Below are positions 46,761 to 58,437 of a stretch of DNA of 64,000 bases, one piece after another. Position 1 is the first letter of the stretch; every line of letters starts with the position of its first letter. This DNA is from Cryptomeria japonica (Eukaryota; Streptophyta; Pinopsida; Cupressales; Cupressaceae). The notes under the pieces were generated by a model. It had not been told where the DNA came from. It saw only the letters and a list, made by a program, of their open reading frames with translations, and made no database searches. Both the position numbers and the translations under genes were made by a program. The DNA lies in the NCBI RefSeq assembly GCF_030272615.1, contig NC_081409.1, positions 874,500,594-874,564,593 on the forward strand. Direction: 5' to 3'.

Positions 46761-46851
46761 CCGGTAACCAACTAAAACAGCTAGTGTTGACATCAATGAC
46801 AAAACATCAATGCAACACATAATCAATTCCTCCATATTTCCAACAAGCACA
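46761..46851 (-). repeat. Copia-type LTR of element C, first 91 bp
   Basis: On the minus strand it starts TGTTGGAAATATGG at 46851 and shares ATTGATTATGTGTTGCATTG with the start of the G LTR. It continues at 42739 beyond the solo LTR. Confidence 0.7.
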
Positions 46852-46856
46852 AACAT

Positions 46857-48131
46857 GTGAGTCTTATGGTGGGAAGAGTGAATGAAGTAGTTAAGGAGAC
46901 ACATGAGGCATGGGTACAATTCTTTGTTGATAATCTAGGATTATTTACATCACTGGATATTCCTCCTAAGTCTGATATTCTAGACATCTCAGTTGATGGT
47001 AGAGGGAAAGGTATATTAGGTGAAGATCCACCGGTTTTGGATAAGAAAATAACTGAGGATATTCCTTCGGCAATCATAGATGTACAAGATCCAGAGGAAA
47101 AAAAACTAGAAAATAATATTCAGGACAATTCTCCTCCAATTATTGATGTAGTGGAAGAAGAAATATCTACACCAAGTGGAAAATTCACTAGTGCTGAGGA
47201 GAAGGTATAGGATAAAGAATATCATAAGGCACAAAAGAAGAAAAAAGGACAAGAACAGATTGAAGACAGGGTACCGGCACCCTCACCAGTGGTTGGTCCC
47301 TCATTGTTGGCACTTGACACATTCGGTCAAGTAGATTTTAGGCATTTTGGAGAGAAGAACATAGATAAGTTGAGCAATTTTGAGTTAATGTTAGTTGCAT
47401 CTTAGAAGTTAATGAAGGAAGGATATGAGGATAAGTAGGTGATTGAGCAATCCATTCTAGTCCTGCAGTAGCTTGCACCAGAACACAAGGTTAATCAGGC
47501 AGCTAGCTCCTCTGGTAAGCTTAAAGGTTTGACTGAGCACATTGCAAAATAGTACAATACTATTCAACAAGTGTCAAATCGACAATTGGTGGAAAGATAC
47601 AATGCAACTAGGAAGGTCACTTGTGATAATATGATCACATCAAACAAGTTGATAGAAGAAATAACAAGGATTGATGAAGCACGTCACCAATGTAGTTGTA
47701 TATATTGGTCTTGCACTAACACAACAAAACTAATAACAGACCTGGACAATAAAATTAAGGAGGATAAGGACAAGATAAAACAACTTGTAGTCAATTTTGA
47801 TGGTACCAAGTCATTGAGCAACACTATTGATAGTCAAATTTTTCTTTTAGAGTCAAAAATTTCAGCCTTGGAGAAGGATAAGGACAAGTTAAACTAGCGG
47901 GCTATAGAATTGAGAGGCTTAGTAAGTCCCTGACTTAATACTTTGTTACTTCATAAGCGGGAAAGTATGGAACAGATAAATATGTTTACACCAACAACAT
48001 TACTAGAAGAAGAATTACATGCTTACATCTTGAATGGCTTTGTATCAATTTTGGGAACTTTAAAATCTAGTTGGGACACTTATTTGGCATTTTTGAAGGG
48101 TGCTTACCCGGATATATTCAAGTACATCTAG
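46857..48131 (+). pseudogene. Element D ORF, C-terminal part of an unknown accessory protein
   Basis: A single frame of about 425 codons with roughly seven stops, open at its 5' end where the element is truncated. The first third is acidic with Asp/Glu/Ile/Pro-rich stretches (DISVDGRGKGILGEDPP). The rest is coiled coil (LITDLDNKIKEDKDKIKQL and LLESKISALEKDKDKLN). The end, SWDTYLAFLKGAYPDIFKYI, is similar in pattern to the end of element A ORF2 (SWSLSMKQFLQDFKSIFDKY), which supports a common family. No enzymatic motif; function unknown. Confidence 0.6.
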
Positions 48132-48335
48132 ATCCAATAAACACAAATTTGATTCTTTCATTTATTTGCCCCGACTTTGGCATTGGTGTCAAACGGGGAG
48201 AGGTTGGATGTGCAAAATGTTAAGGGACATAAGAAGTAATGTATAGCTCAGGGGGAGCATCTTTCTAAGATCAGTTTTTGAGAAGTTTGTGGATAGGAAC
48301 CGAAACAACACTTCATTGATCCATTTTTAACATGA

Positions 48336-48417
48336 GTGTTGCCATCAATGCCAAAGGGGGAGATTGTTGGCAATTGACACTCATCTAGGCTTATGGTGTT
48401 GTAATTGATGGCAACAC
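48336..48417 (+). promoter_or_regulatory. Polypurine tract inside an inverted repeat, element D
   Basis: GTGTTGCCATCAAT (48336-48349) and ATTGATGGCAACAC (48404-48417) are perfect reverse complements (14 bp). Between them lie the PPT (CCAAAGGGGGAGAT, 48351-48364) and the first 39 bases of the 3' LTR. Confidence 0.85.
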
Positions 48418-49291
48418 ACATCATTTTTAGTTGGATACTTATCTGGTATCCTCCAGTATTCAAGGTTTAACATACTACATTCAAGGAAACTAACAAGCAA
48501 GGGAAACTGACAAACTAGGAACCGGTATTTGGAGGCCAACATAGACTATTGATCCAACAAAGGTTTTAGCAAAAACAGTCATGAATATTAATTCTTATAT
48601 TATTGTCTAAGCCGACACGTATTTATCTTTTGTAATATGATTGTAAGCCGATATAAGATATTCGTGTTTATGTATGTAAAGGGTATATAAGTCAGACTGG
48701 CTAGGTCATTTTGGGATGTAGATGCAATATGTTATGTGATATTATTTGAGCGATATCTTGATCGATAGAATGCAAATGTAATAATCTGTTGTCATTCTTG
48801 GTTATTTGTGGAAAGGATTGGAAAGCGAACAAGGTTATCGGTAAGGAAGGAGAATGTGATAACAGGTATAGTCTATGCTTAAACTGGAACTCATCTAGTA
48901 TATCTGATGCACACTCAGAGTTAAGAATTTCATTTGTAATTCAGTATTTAATATCTATAGTCAGTGAGGTTCCCTTGTGATGAGAAGTGCACTCTAGCCA
49001 ATGTGCCTTCCTGCATGTGCAGGCCCCCATTTTATGTAATATTTATTCAACTGGCCAATGGATAGATATTGTGGGTCACAAATACCACTGAGGTTTTTCC
49101 TCTTTGAGTTTTTCCACATATAAATCTATGGTGTTATGGTATTGATCTTTGTGGTTTCTTTGTTCTTCATTATATTTTGTTTATATGCATATCGATTGTT
49201 AATTGGTAAAGTATATAAAGGAATTAAATTTTACTTAACTGGTAGAACACTGACTCACCCCCCCCCCTCTAAGTGTTCTTGTATTCCAACA
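48365..49291 (+). repeat. Element D 3' LTR
   Basis: 927 bp, from TGTTGGCAATTG to TTGTATTCCAACA, with inverted termini TGTTGG/CCAACA. A run of C (49257-49267) followed by TCTAAGTG precedes the end, as in the other copia-type LTRs here. Confidence 0.85.
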
Positions 49292-50778
49292 AATACCACA
49301 TCGAAGGTGAAATTTATTAATTGTCAAAGTTTCCTACTCAGGATTTTTTGAATATGGAACTACTAAATCAACCTGAGTAGCCTTCTAACCCTGATTTGAA
49401 AAAATATCAAATCACTACTTCAAGAGACGCCACTTGGCATACTAGTAAATGAACATACCTTGAATACATGTGCAAGAGGGTTTGACATGATTAGGTCACA
49501 AGTGAAAATTACTCACCCTCAAATTTGGCTTTTCTGAAAGTCTACAAAGTGCTGATGCTGAAACCCTGAAAATGTGCGTTTGGAATGGGGTCCGAAAAGT
49601 GGTCAAATGATGAGCTAGGGGGCTACAAATCTAGGATATAGTGGACAATATTATATAGAATCATGGGGTACATTTTATTTGAATTTTAGGTCTACTAGAC
49701 ATAAAATATTAATTTTTAAAGTGGCCTTCAAACTATTGTTTAATAATATTCAGTTACAAAACTAAACTTTTGGCAAATGGAATCGGCTTTGAAAAGTTGT
49801 CAAACGGATTGATGGGACTTAGCCACTTAGCATGGAGGCTCAAAAAATATTAGGGAAACATGAAAAACTATCTGTTTGGCTTGAAAATCTATAAGATCAA
49901 AGATACAAGGCTTCAAACAGAGCTACTCAAAAAACTGTAAACATGTGTAAAATGCAGACCTAACCTTAGGACCTCAAAAGGAGACTTCACAAATACATAA
50001 AAAATAATCTAAGGAATCTTCAAGAAGGCACATGGAATCTCTATAAGGTTTAAAACCATCCCCCAAATGGATTTTGCATGACAATTCTCCAGTGCAAAAA
50101 AACAAGCTCACCAAATGAGCTACAAAGGCCTACTCTGAAAGGTGATTCTGAATGCAATATATTAAATTTCGAGCTTGGTTCTTCAAAATAAGACAAATTT
50201 TTTAAAGTCCCAATAGTGGATCTAGCTTAGGGATGCATTCCCCTCACTACCATGGCAAGATCCCATATCTCTAGGGAGCACACCGGGTGCCTACTCCATT
50301 GGGCACAGAGTCAAAAAAGGTCTTCTCTACCCCAAACCTCTATGGCTTGAGCGTCAAACCACATGTGATGGCCCAAGGCCACCTGAAAAGATTAGCCAAT
50401 GTTTACCCCTATCATAGATATTATTTTCCTCAAACTGCATTGAAACCAATCTGATGATACAGCTGGCATACCACTGATCAAACATGTTGACATCTCTTAT
50501 CTAGCTACCATATTGAAAAATATCATTAAACATTTGAAACTCGTGCAATGACTAAAAATTTTGATTATTGTGTGACATAAGTGTGTTATGCTTACTAAAA
50601 AACACATTGTTATGCTTCTCATAACACACATCATGGCTCAAACCACTATCACACTCAAAAAAGATACCTCTCGGTTAAAAAAATAAAGTCTCACATTCTG
50701 ACATATAGCTGGGAGTATAGGCCTTATTCAAATCATTAGTTTGTGCATCTAAAAGAGATTTCTTTAAAGAACACATCC
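49292..50778. other. Non-coding stretch, probably 3' part of fragment H
   Basis: No gene, repeat array or LTR end recognised. It lies downstream (minus strand) of the gag of H; neither protease nor RT motifs were found in any frame. Confidence 0.4.
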
Positions 50779-52625
50779 TTAAACCATACACATTAGGCAA
50801 ACTTTATCAATAAAAGAATAAGGATCACTTATGACCCTTTCATGTAACTGCAGATTACCAAGATGATAAGAAACTTCAACTTCTAACTCTGAGTCCCACT
50901 TGATGTCATTTACATCAGCAACTTGCATGCATGTTGGATCAACACATTCACTTCGACATGATTCCTCATATGCATGCCCCTTGTCTTCCCACTCATAAGA
51001 AATCTTGTTATTGTCAGATTCAACACACTAGGTTGGGAGCTTGCACATATTTATTAAATAGGACTCATCATCACACTCTCCCAACTCATCACCACTTTTA
51101 CCATAGCCATCAAAAGAAATCTCTCCATTCTCACAAGGATTTCCAACATTAATATCCATACACATGTTGTTAAAAAAAATATGAGTTTTTATCAGCACAT
51201 GCATATTCTTCATTAGCATACATGTCACAGTCATACTCAAAGAATCCAATGCATTCAAAATCTTCATGTTCTTGTACATCAATTCGTTCAAGCTTAGGGA
51301 GGATATTGACAGTAGGTGCATTACATAATACATGATAAGAAACAACCTCACTGTCAAAAATTAAATCAGTAGGGTGCATAGATTCATTACTCTTTCCATG
51401 TGCATATCTCAGGTATTCTACTGCTAGCAAGTCTAAGATGCCTTCACTCCTGATATAACATGTGTCCTCTTTCTCACTCATGTGTCCCATATTTTTGTTA
51501 TCAACTTCATTATCATTTATGTAGCCTAAAAAACTTAATTGGTTCACATGAACATGTGTTTGGCTCAATATGGGAAATCAAATCTCCAGCAACCTTCTCA
51601 GAATCATAGTCACCATCCAAAAAAGAATGTTGACCTTGTAGATGTTCATTTTTTAACTTCACTCACATTGTCATGGCATTCATTTTTAGGTTCATTCTCT
51701 TCAACCATCTTCTATTCACACACATTGTCTCCCTCATGTTGATCTTGAGACTAATTTTCAACAATGCAAGTAGCATCATTATCAACTTGTGCATCCTTAT
51801 GACATTCTTGCTCAACTCTGTCATTACCAGCATGAGAGTTCTTACCATCAAGCTGCATTTTAGATTTGAAATCTTCAAACATGTCAATCCATACAACTAT
51901 CTGAATAAAACAAGATGGTTCAAATTTGTTGGCCAGTGAACAGTATTAGGTTCATAGACTTGTAAAAATAAGTCTATCCACTTAGAATCTTGAAGCATAA
52001 AACTCATAGGAATACTTTGTAGTGCTTTCAAGAATCTAGACAACAGTGCATAAGGTTTCTCAACCTCTTGTTTCTTTGGCACTAGCTAAATGTTGACATA
52101 TATCATTGGGATCTGAACATAGAAGCTTTGTTCTTGCACAATTTGGGGTTGATAAACTTTCTCACACTGTTGAAAAGTATAAGCTGGGATAATAGGGACA
52201 CACATGTTTTGAAATGTACATTCAACACTTGGCACAAGTTTCTCTTGTGCACACATTGTATCCTCACATTCTGGGATATTTTGAGGACTAGGAGGCTTCT
52301 CATAATTGACTATATCATCATTGAATCTTTCCAAAAATAACCTTCTAAAGCAATCCCATGAGGACACACTTTTTGTTGCTAAACTTTCATACCAGTCATT
52401 TGGACCATCTTTCAATGACCTCACAAAGAACTTCATGACGATATCTTCCTTGCAAAATGGAAAGTATTCAATAAACTCACTAAATGGCTGAATGTAGTGC
52501 AGTGCTGACTTGGATCCATGTGCATGAAATAATGGCACTTGATCCTTGAACTCCATGGGGAAGGGATGTGAGTACCCTTCAATGTTGTTAAAATTTAAAG
52601 GTCTATACCTCTCAGGGTTCAACAC
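50779..52625 (-). pseudogene. gag: Fragment H gag with long acidic C-terminal region
   Basis: From the ATG at 52625 the capsid-type region reads LNFNNIEGYSHPFPMEF, FFPFCKEDIVMKFFVRSL-like sequence (FPFCKEDIVMKFFVRSLKDG) and VSSWDCFRRLFLERFNDD, a Tat/Athila-type gag close to that of element E. Downstream, in three shifted frames, protein-like acidic sequence continues (EQECHKDAQVDNDATCIVEN, QEHEDFECIGFFEYDCDMY, GDELGECDDESYLINMCKL) to a stop at 50779, about 610 codons in all. No CCHC knuckle and no protease or polymerase follow. Several stops and frameshifts make it non-functional. Confidence 0.75.
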
Positions 52626-53280
52626 CCATCTAGGTTGACCTTCTTCAAGCTACTAATTATTCATTATGCTTGGGACAACATTATGACCATACATCTTGCT
52701 TGTCTTTACAAGATTCTCATGCAAAAATCACAGTTACACATATCTTGACTTTCTTTTATAACAAGGTCTTCATAAAGACTAAAAATCGGACTTAGGAGCT
52801 TTTGAATTAACCTATTACAAAGATTTGCATACTCTTTCAACATAAGCATATGACTGCAAATACAAATGAAATGTATGTAAATCTGAAAATAAATCTTTTA
52901 CCTTTCTATTTAGTGCTGCTACACTTGATAGGGAACATTTCAGAACTTATAACTTTCATGGTTTTAAGAAAACTTCCAAAAGAAGAATACCTGAAAAAGA
53001 TTGCAGCAGTTCATCTCTTGCTTCTAACTGTGAGCCCCTTCACAATTGGAGCTCCTCTTTGTTCTTTATCTAATTCTTAGGATAGAGTCACCACCTCCTT
53101 GTAGAGGAAAAAATTTTAGAACAACAAAAATCTATTCAAAATATTTTATCATTCTGGGTCTTCTCCATCAGCAGAGTCATTTGAATCTTCTTTTAAACAA
53201 GTTGCTACAAAAATTTTCCAAACTGAAAAACCCTTACAACTACAAACTCTTGGGCATCTCAGTAAGATTTTAAGAAGCTT
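52626..53280 (-). other. Leader of fragment H
   Basis: Non-coding sequence between the PBS and gag on the minus strand, about 650 bp, similar in length to the leader of element E. Confidence 0.5.
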
Positions 53281-53299
53281 TTCCCTAGCGGAGTCACCA
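53281..53299 (-). promoter_or_regulatory. Primer-binding site of fragment H, with a second copy nearby
   Basis: Minus strand TGGTGACTCCGCTAGGGAA resembles the E-type PBS (TGGCGACTCTACTGGGGA). A second PBS-like site, TGGCAACTTTGCTAGGGAGA on the minus strand, lies at 53446-53465, next to an LTR-like end (CCAACA). The 165-bp interval looks like a partial tandem duplication of the PBS region. Confidence 0.6.
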
Positions 53300-53469
53300 A
53301 TCTATTGGTTGTTGTAGCTCAGATGGGGAGGACACTAGAGTCTCTAGAATAACAACTTAGCAAATTTTAATGGAGACTTTAACAACCCTTAACTAGAGAT
53401 CTCTGAGTTTTTCCTAGCAGAGACTTGAAAAAAATTATTTCACCATCTCCCTAGCAAAGTTGCCAATTT

Positions 53470-53755
53470 GTTGGTTCCCAAACCAACAATCCCCAAGTTC
53501 TAGAGGAATTCCCACTAACTCATTAACAAACGTGAGGAAGGATTTGGCCAACGAATAAGATTTGGTCACAAGGACTGAGATCTCCTACACTTTTGGCTCT
53601 ATGAGACCAAGGTGGGTGAACCTATGCAATTTCAAAATAGCTAACAACTTCAAAATACTCAGGATATTACATTTACAGTAGATCATCCTAATGAAAATGT
53701 ACTAAGGAGGATGGATGAACCCCTGGTTTTGGCTTTAACCTTAGTTTCTAAGCAT
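53470..53755 (-). repeat. LTR remnant of fragment H
   Basis: Starts TGTTGGTTCCC beside the second PBS-like site and runs to the copia insertion; it would resume after 63243. Its outer end is not seen. Confidence 0.4.
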
Positions 53756-53760
53756 CTATG

Positions 53761-54874
53761 TGTTGGCCATTTGGTGGAATTGATTATGTGTTGTATTGAT
53801 GTCAACACTAGATATTTGGATGCTTTACCAGCACCCTTATGGTCCTAGTAGGTTGAGTAATTTCTGGTTGGTCGAATCCGGTATGATTTGATAGGCTTCG
53901 ATATGATTTGATTATGGAATTGGCTTATTCATGATACTCATGTTCATATTCAGTAAGTTGGTTCTGGTCTAGTCATCGGATGTCGTTGGTGACCATGTTT
54001 GAGACTTGGTGGATGGAGATCATTGTTGTAGCATGTGGACCTATATTGTGTCCCGATTGATCTAGGTTATGGACCGGTTTAATGAAGCATGTGGATTGGA
54101 CTTCTTGATACGTTTGCAGAATGTCTTATGTGTTGGATATTATTTGTTTGGTCTAAAGTTGACATGTTTTATAATTATGTAATTGGTTTATTGTCTGGTG
54201 GCCAACCTAATTGTTTATGATTGAGGGTTTCTATATATAATGTAGGATCTCATTGTAGATCATCATGTTAATGGTAATGTTCATGGTAGAGATATAGGAA
54301 CGGGAAATGGATATGTAATGTGCAAATAATGTAATATAATTTAGGCAGAGGATTTTGTCGATCATTGGAGATCGAATTGGGTTTATGTAAGAGGATTTAG
54401 TCCTCTAGTATTGTGCTTAACCAGAATTGTACTCAGGCATAGGAGATGCTATCTTTTTTCATTCAACACTTCTCTGGATTGTAGTCTGGATTTCTATGTA
54501 GTCAGTGAGACTCCTTTTGTGATGAGCAGTGCTCTCTAGGCTGTTGGCCTTCCTGCAAGTGTATTCCCCTCAATTGTAATTCACATACTTACTACAAAAG
54601 TATTATTTGACTGTGAGTAGGCTTCCCATGGTGGTTTTTCCCTTTACCAGGTTTTCCACGTACAAATCTTGGTGTCATGTAGATTGTATTTATTCTGTGA
54701 TTATTGTTTATGCTTAATTAGTTTAACTGTTATTTCGGTATTTGGTTTAAGCATTCTAGTATTAATATTTTGGGTTCCAATATTAAAGTTTTAATTGCTT
54801 AAGGTTCCGGTAATCTGTGACAACTAATTCACCCTCCCTCTCAGTTGTCTTCTAGTTATTTAAATTGTCTAACA
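53761..54874 (+). repeat. Element G 5' LTR
   Basis: 1114 bp. Compared with the 3' LTR it has lost about 15 bp (TTTTGTCATTGATGG) near position 53802, which removes the arm able to pair around the PPT. The C-rich motif and TCTCAGTTGTCTTCTAG lie near its end. Confidence 0.92.
54232..54240 (+). promoter_or_regulatory. TATA box of the element G LTR
   Basis: TATATATAA, conserved in the 3' LTR (62619-62628) despite the divergence around it, and preceded by GAGGGTTT in both copies. Confidence 0.6.
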
Positions 54875-54876
54875 AT

Positions 54877-54888
54877 TGGTATCAAAGC
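54877..54888 (+). promoter_or_regulatory. Element G primer-binding site
   Basis: TGGTATCAAAGC, one change from the initiator-Met PBS, two bases after the 5' LTR. Confidence 0.85.
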
Positions 54889-54932
54889 TTTGGTTCTCTC
54901 TGCATAAAGCTTAACTACTCGAGGAAGATACT

Positions 54933-55666
54933 ATGGCATCTAACAGTTCAAGTTCATCTGGAGCTATCTTTTGATGAGATATTCCTAGGCTTGAAGGAAC
55001 AAATTACATAGTATAGAATATTTAGATGGAGACTCATCTAAGATGTCTTGGCAAGAAGATTTGGGAGATCACATAGATTGGTGTCATACCTTATAATTTG
55101 GCATCTAGAAATCCTCCTCCAATAAACCTGTATAAAAAGCTTGAGAATGATTGTAGAGAAAGAGAAGCCCTCTTGTGTGCACTTTCTGAAAAGCAAATAA
55201 TGGGATTAACCGACAAATCATCTAGAAAGGCTATATGGGATAAGTTGGAGTCACTTAATGAAGGTGACCCTACATTGAAGATTGCTAAATTTAATAGTTA
55301 CTGGGTGAGATATGAAAACCTGAAGATGGAAGAAGATGAATGGATTAATGCATTCAAAGAAAGAGTAAATGAGATTATTATGGGAATTCAATGTTATGGT
55401 GGAACCCTGAGCGAAGATGAAATTGTTTCTAAAGTCTTGAGATACCTACCACTAGCTTACAAAATGAAGGCTACTATTATTAATGAGCTGAGAACAATTG
55501 ATAATACATCTATCAATAGAGATACCATGGTTGGGAAATTATCTACTTTTGAGCTTGAAGAATTTGGACCTTCTGGAGCTGTGAAGACTGAACCCACTTT
55601 TCATGCATCTACATCATCAACTGGTAAGCAAGATTGGAAAGCATTATATGCAAAGGAATGGGAAGA
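54933..55666 (+). pseudogene. gag: Element G gag, 5' part (copia capsid)
   Basis: The ATG at 54933 opens MASNSSSSSGAIF, and the frame then meets five stops before 55098, after which it is open to the F insertion. The central part matches the copia-type Gag polypeptide (UBN2-like): SRKAIWDKLESLNEGDPTL, WVRYENLKMEEDEWINAF and SEDEIVSKVLRYLPLAYKMK. Gag of copia elements forms the virus-like particle. The reading frame continues after the insertion at 58228 with the zinc knuckle. Confidence 0.9.
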
Positions 55667-56146
55667 TGTGAGATATGGACCAGCTCTGATACCATGTGAG
55701 ATTTTTCCAAGATCTAGAGGCAATGGAAAGCACAAATAAGAGAGACAAAATATATGATAGAAATAAACTTGATTGTATCAAGATGAAAATATTGATCAAC
55801 TGGATCATTACAAGATATTGATTGATTGCCCATTTAAACAATGTAGATGAGCCTCCTTATATAGGCAAGGCTAGGGATATGTGAGCACACAAACATGACA
55901 TGTGGCTCAATAAGAAACAAGGGTAGGTAGGACAGACAATATAATATTCCACATGGGGTGGATCACCCATTGAATGTGGAGTGTAACAACAAGATCACAC
56001 CATAAAAGGTGGAAATTCTCCTACACACACTATCCCAATGTGGCACAAACACCAAGTATCTCATACCCAAACTACTATGAAATGCATTTCCTAAGTAAAC
56101 TTAAGTAAAGTGTAATAATATCCATGATGAATAATTATTTACACCA
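55667..56146 (-). repeat. Element F 3' LTR
   Basis: 480 bp. Its first 28 bases contain GCTCTGATACCA (55683-55694), the complement of a PBS, directly followed by a second TGTGAGAT (55695), so the LTR edge is duplicated. Confidence 0.9.
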
Positions 56147-57746
56147 ACACCCCCCCTTAAGTGCAACTTAGGAGAATGTACTAAAGCCTACAATGCAACT
56201 AAGCAATGCAAGATGGGCCCTGGATACGAGGCCATGTTAGGTACCCATGTACAAATGCAAATGCATGCAAACCAATGCAATGCAATCTCTCATAAAGCGG
56301 AGAAAGAGAGAAAAACCCAATGGAAAAAAACCCTCCCCCAAAAGAGAGATGATGAAAGCACACAATGCTCTTAATGATGAATGAGAAGAACAAAATTGTG
56401 TCCCCCCCATAAGAGAGAAGAAGAGACCATGAAGCCCCCCCCTCAATGTTGAATCTCCTGCAAAGATGGTCCAATGATGATGACCAAAATACCTCCCCAT
56501 AAGGAAGAAAGACAGCCAATGGTGCACCAATAATGTCAAAGTGTGACAAAACCAGGTACCAAGTTGATGACAATGAATCACTTGCTACAACAAAATGAAG
56601 ATCAGGCATGGAGACAACCTATTGTGAGCATCATCTGCATACTCAGAAATAGCAGAAATACTGGTACAATCCAAGTCTCATGGGAGCCATGCACAAAATG
56701 TGTATAATCTAAGTCTCAACTGGAGCCATGCATCAAGTCTCACAAGGATATTCCTAATCTATGTGTACAAGAGGATTACATCAAATAGGTCATCAAAGAC
56801 AAGATACAAAGAGGTGTGGCACTTTATGATAGTGTGAGTACAACATTGCTCAAGCAAGATCATACATCATGATAAAATATTCAAATGTGGAAACATGAAA
56901 ATGATGCCACCAACAAAGAAGCCTTGTGGAATACTGCAGATGAAGATGCCTCCAAATGGAATTTCACCAAGAGATATAAATGAAAAACTGACCCCCCATA
57001 AAAGATCATGTTGGCATTTTATACTTAGTGCATATACAATGGGCCACTTGCAAAACAAGGAAAAGTGAACTTCTGATTTCAATTTAAAAACTTCTCAAAA
57101 TGAGATCTAAGAGACTTCAACAAATACTGCTAGAGATCTAAACTGAGATCCAAGCAAAATACAAGTACCAAATATGCCAAGAATGGCCAAATATTGAAAG
57201 TACAATTTCTACTCAAAATCACCGCAAACAGATGGCAGATTATGAAAGTAGATGAAAAAATATGCACTTTCAAAAAGAATGACACCTGAAAAGGAGTCCA
57301 TATGAGCCCAAATGAAGCGTCCAAAGTTGTAAAAATGGGGATTTCATGATTTCTGAAAAACCTATATCTGACAATCAGAAAACTCCCACACCATTGTACA
57401 GATCACAAAATTCTACCCCAAAACAAAAACAATTGCTCGAAAAAAGGAGTCCAAATGAGTGAGATATCGCCATTTGAAAATTGTCTGCAAAATTATAATT
57501 TTTGGAAAATTTCCGCTGCGGCTTCAAACTTCAAATGCCTCTAGATTTGGCCTCTAAAGTATGATTTGGATGAAACAAAAGGCAAAAATAACTTTCTTGG
57601 ACCTCCTCAATCCAATGGTGACCTCAAATTTGACCCATCAAGCTTCAATAATAACCTGCAATAGAAAGCTCCAAAATGCAAACCCCAAATAGCATCAAAT
57701 TTCTCTCAATTGGCAAACCAATGACACTCTAATGGCTCTAATACCA
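56147..57746 (-). other. Non-coding interior of element F
   Basis: 1.6 kb with no convincing coding frame on either strand; hydrophobic minus-strand frames near 56200-56600 are composition artefacts. The minus-strand PBS TGGTATTAGAGCC (57734-57746) abuts the right LTR and the PPT lies at the left end. Confidence 0.75.
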
Positions 57747-58227
57747 TGTGAGATATGGACCAGCTTTGATACCATGTGAGATTTTTCCAAGATCTAGAGG
57801 CAATCGAAAGCACAAATAAGAGAGACAAAATATATGATAGAAATAAATTGTATTCTATCAAGATGAAAATACTGATCAACTAGATCATTACAAGATATTG
57901 ATTGATTGCCCATACAAACAATGTAGATGAGCCTCCTTATATAGGCAAGGCTAGGGATATGTGAGCACAAAAACATGACATGTGGCTCAATAAGAAACAA
58001 GGGTAGGTAGCAGAGACAATATAATATTCCACATGAGGTGGATCACCCACTGAATGTGGAGTGTAACAAAAAGATCACGCCATAAAAGGTGGAAATTCTC
58101 CTACACACACTATCCCAATGTGGCACAAACACCCAAGTGTCTCATACCCAAACTACTATGAAATGCATTTCCTAAGTAAACTTAAGTAAAGTGTAATAAT
58201 ATCCATGATGAATAATTATTTACACCA
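57747..58227 (-). repeat. Element F 5' LTR
   Basis: 481 bp. Carries the same internal edge duplication as the other copy (GCTTTGATACCA at 57763-57774, then TGTGAGAT), so the duplication was present before this insertion. Confidence 0.9.
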
Positions 58228-58437
58228 AGAGAAGATATAAAGAGAGAAGATGAATAATTTGAACAACTTGAAGCACTATTTTCTAAAAGAGTACTTAAAG
58301 GACCAGTAGGAAGTAAGTATGAAGGAAAAGCACCTTTTAAATGTTTTACATGTAATAATATTGGTCATTTTGCATCTAGATGTCCTGAAAGAAATTTAAG
58401 ATTTGAAGAAAGAGAGAAGATATTTTAAGCCTAACCC
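58228..58437 (+). pseudogene. gag: Element G gag, 3' part with zinc knuckle
   Basis: Continues gag after element F: FEQLEALFSKRVLKGPVG, then the knuckle CFTCNNIGHFASRC at 58342-58383. One stop early on and a frameshift near 58430 precede the protease. Confidence 0.88.

Larger units (their letters stand above)
36143..46851 (-). mobile_element. Element C: minus-strand element with copia-type LTR and ~1,200-codon ORF
   Basis: Reading leftward from 46851: a copia-type LTR (TGTTGGAAATATGG...), interrupted by a solo LTR at 42740-46760 and resuming to about 41700; then a repeat array; then a long degenerate ORF; then a non-coding tail. The LTR is recognisable by similarity to the G LTR (for example ATTGATTATGTGTTGCATTG at its start, and GATCGAATTGGGTTTATGTA further in). 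No PBS, PPT or second LTR was found, so the LTR and ORF may be separate insertions brought together. Start and end on the left are uncertain. Confidence 0.5.
46852..49291 (+). mobile_element. Element D: 3' half of a non-autonomous copia-type element
   Basis: The interior ends in an ORF, a PPT and a complete 3' LTR. The 5' half is missing because the element C LTR begins at 46851. Its layout (accessory ORF, GCCATCAATGCC, PPT, TGTTGG) is the same as in element A. Confidence 0.75.
55667..58227 (-). mobile_element. Element F: small non-coding LTR element nested in G
   Basis: LTRs of 480 and 481 bp (55667-56146 and 57747-58227; TGTGAGATATGG...TTTACACCA) bound a 1.6-kb interior with a minus-strand PBS at 57734-57746 and a PPT-like AAGGGGGGGTGT at 56147-56158. 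About 18 differences between the LTRs by eye, near 4 percent, so it is younger than its host G. Flanks GAAGA and AGAGA are similar but not an exact TSD. It has no ORF of its own: a non-autonomous element that must borrow all proteins. Confidence 0.9.

Noticed and set aside
56199-56609. Hydrophobic minus-strand frames in the element F interior
   Set aside because: No start context, homology or family pattern; the region is the non-coding interior of a small LTR element.
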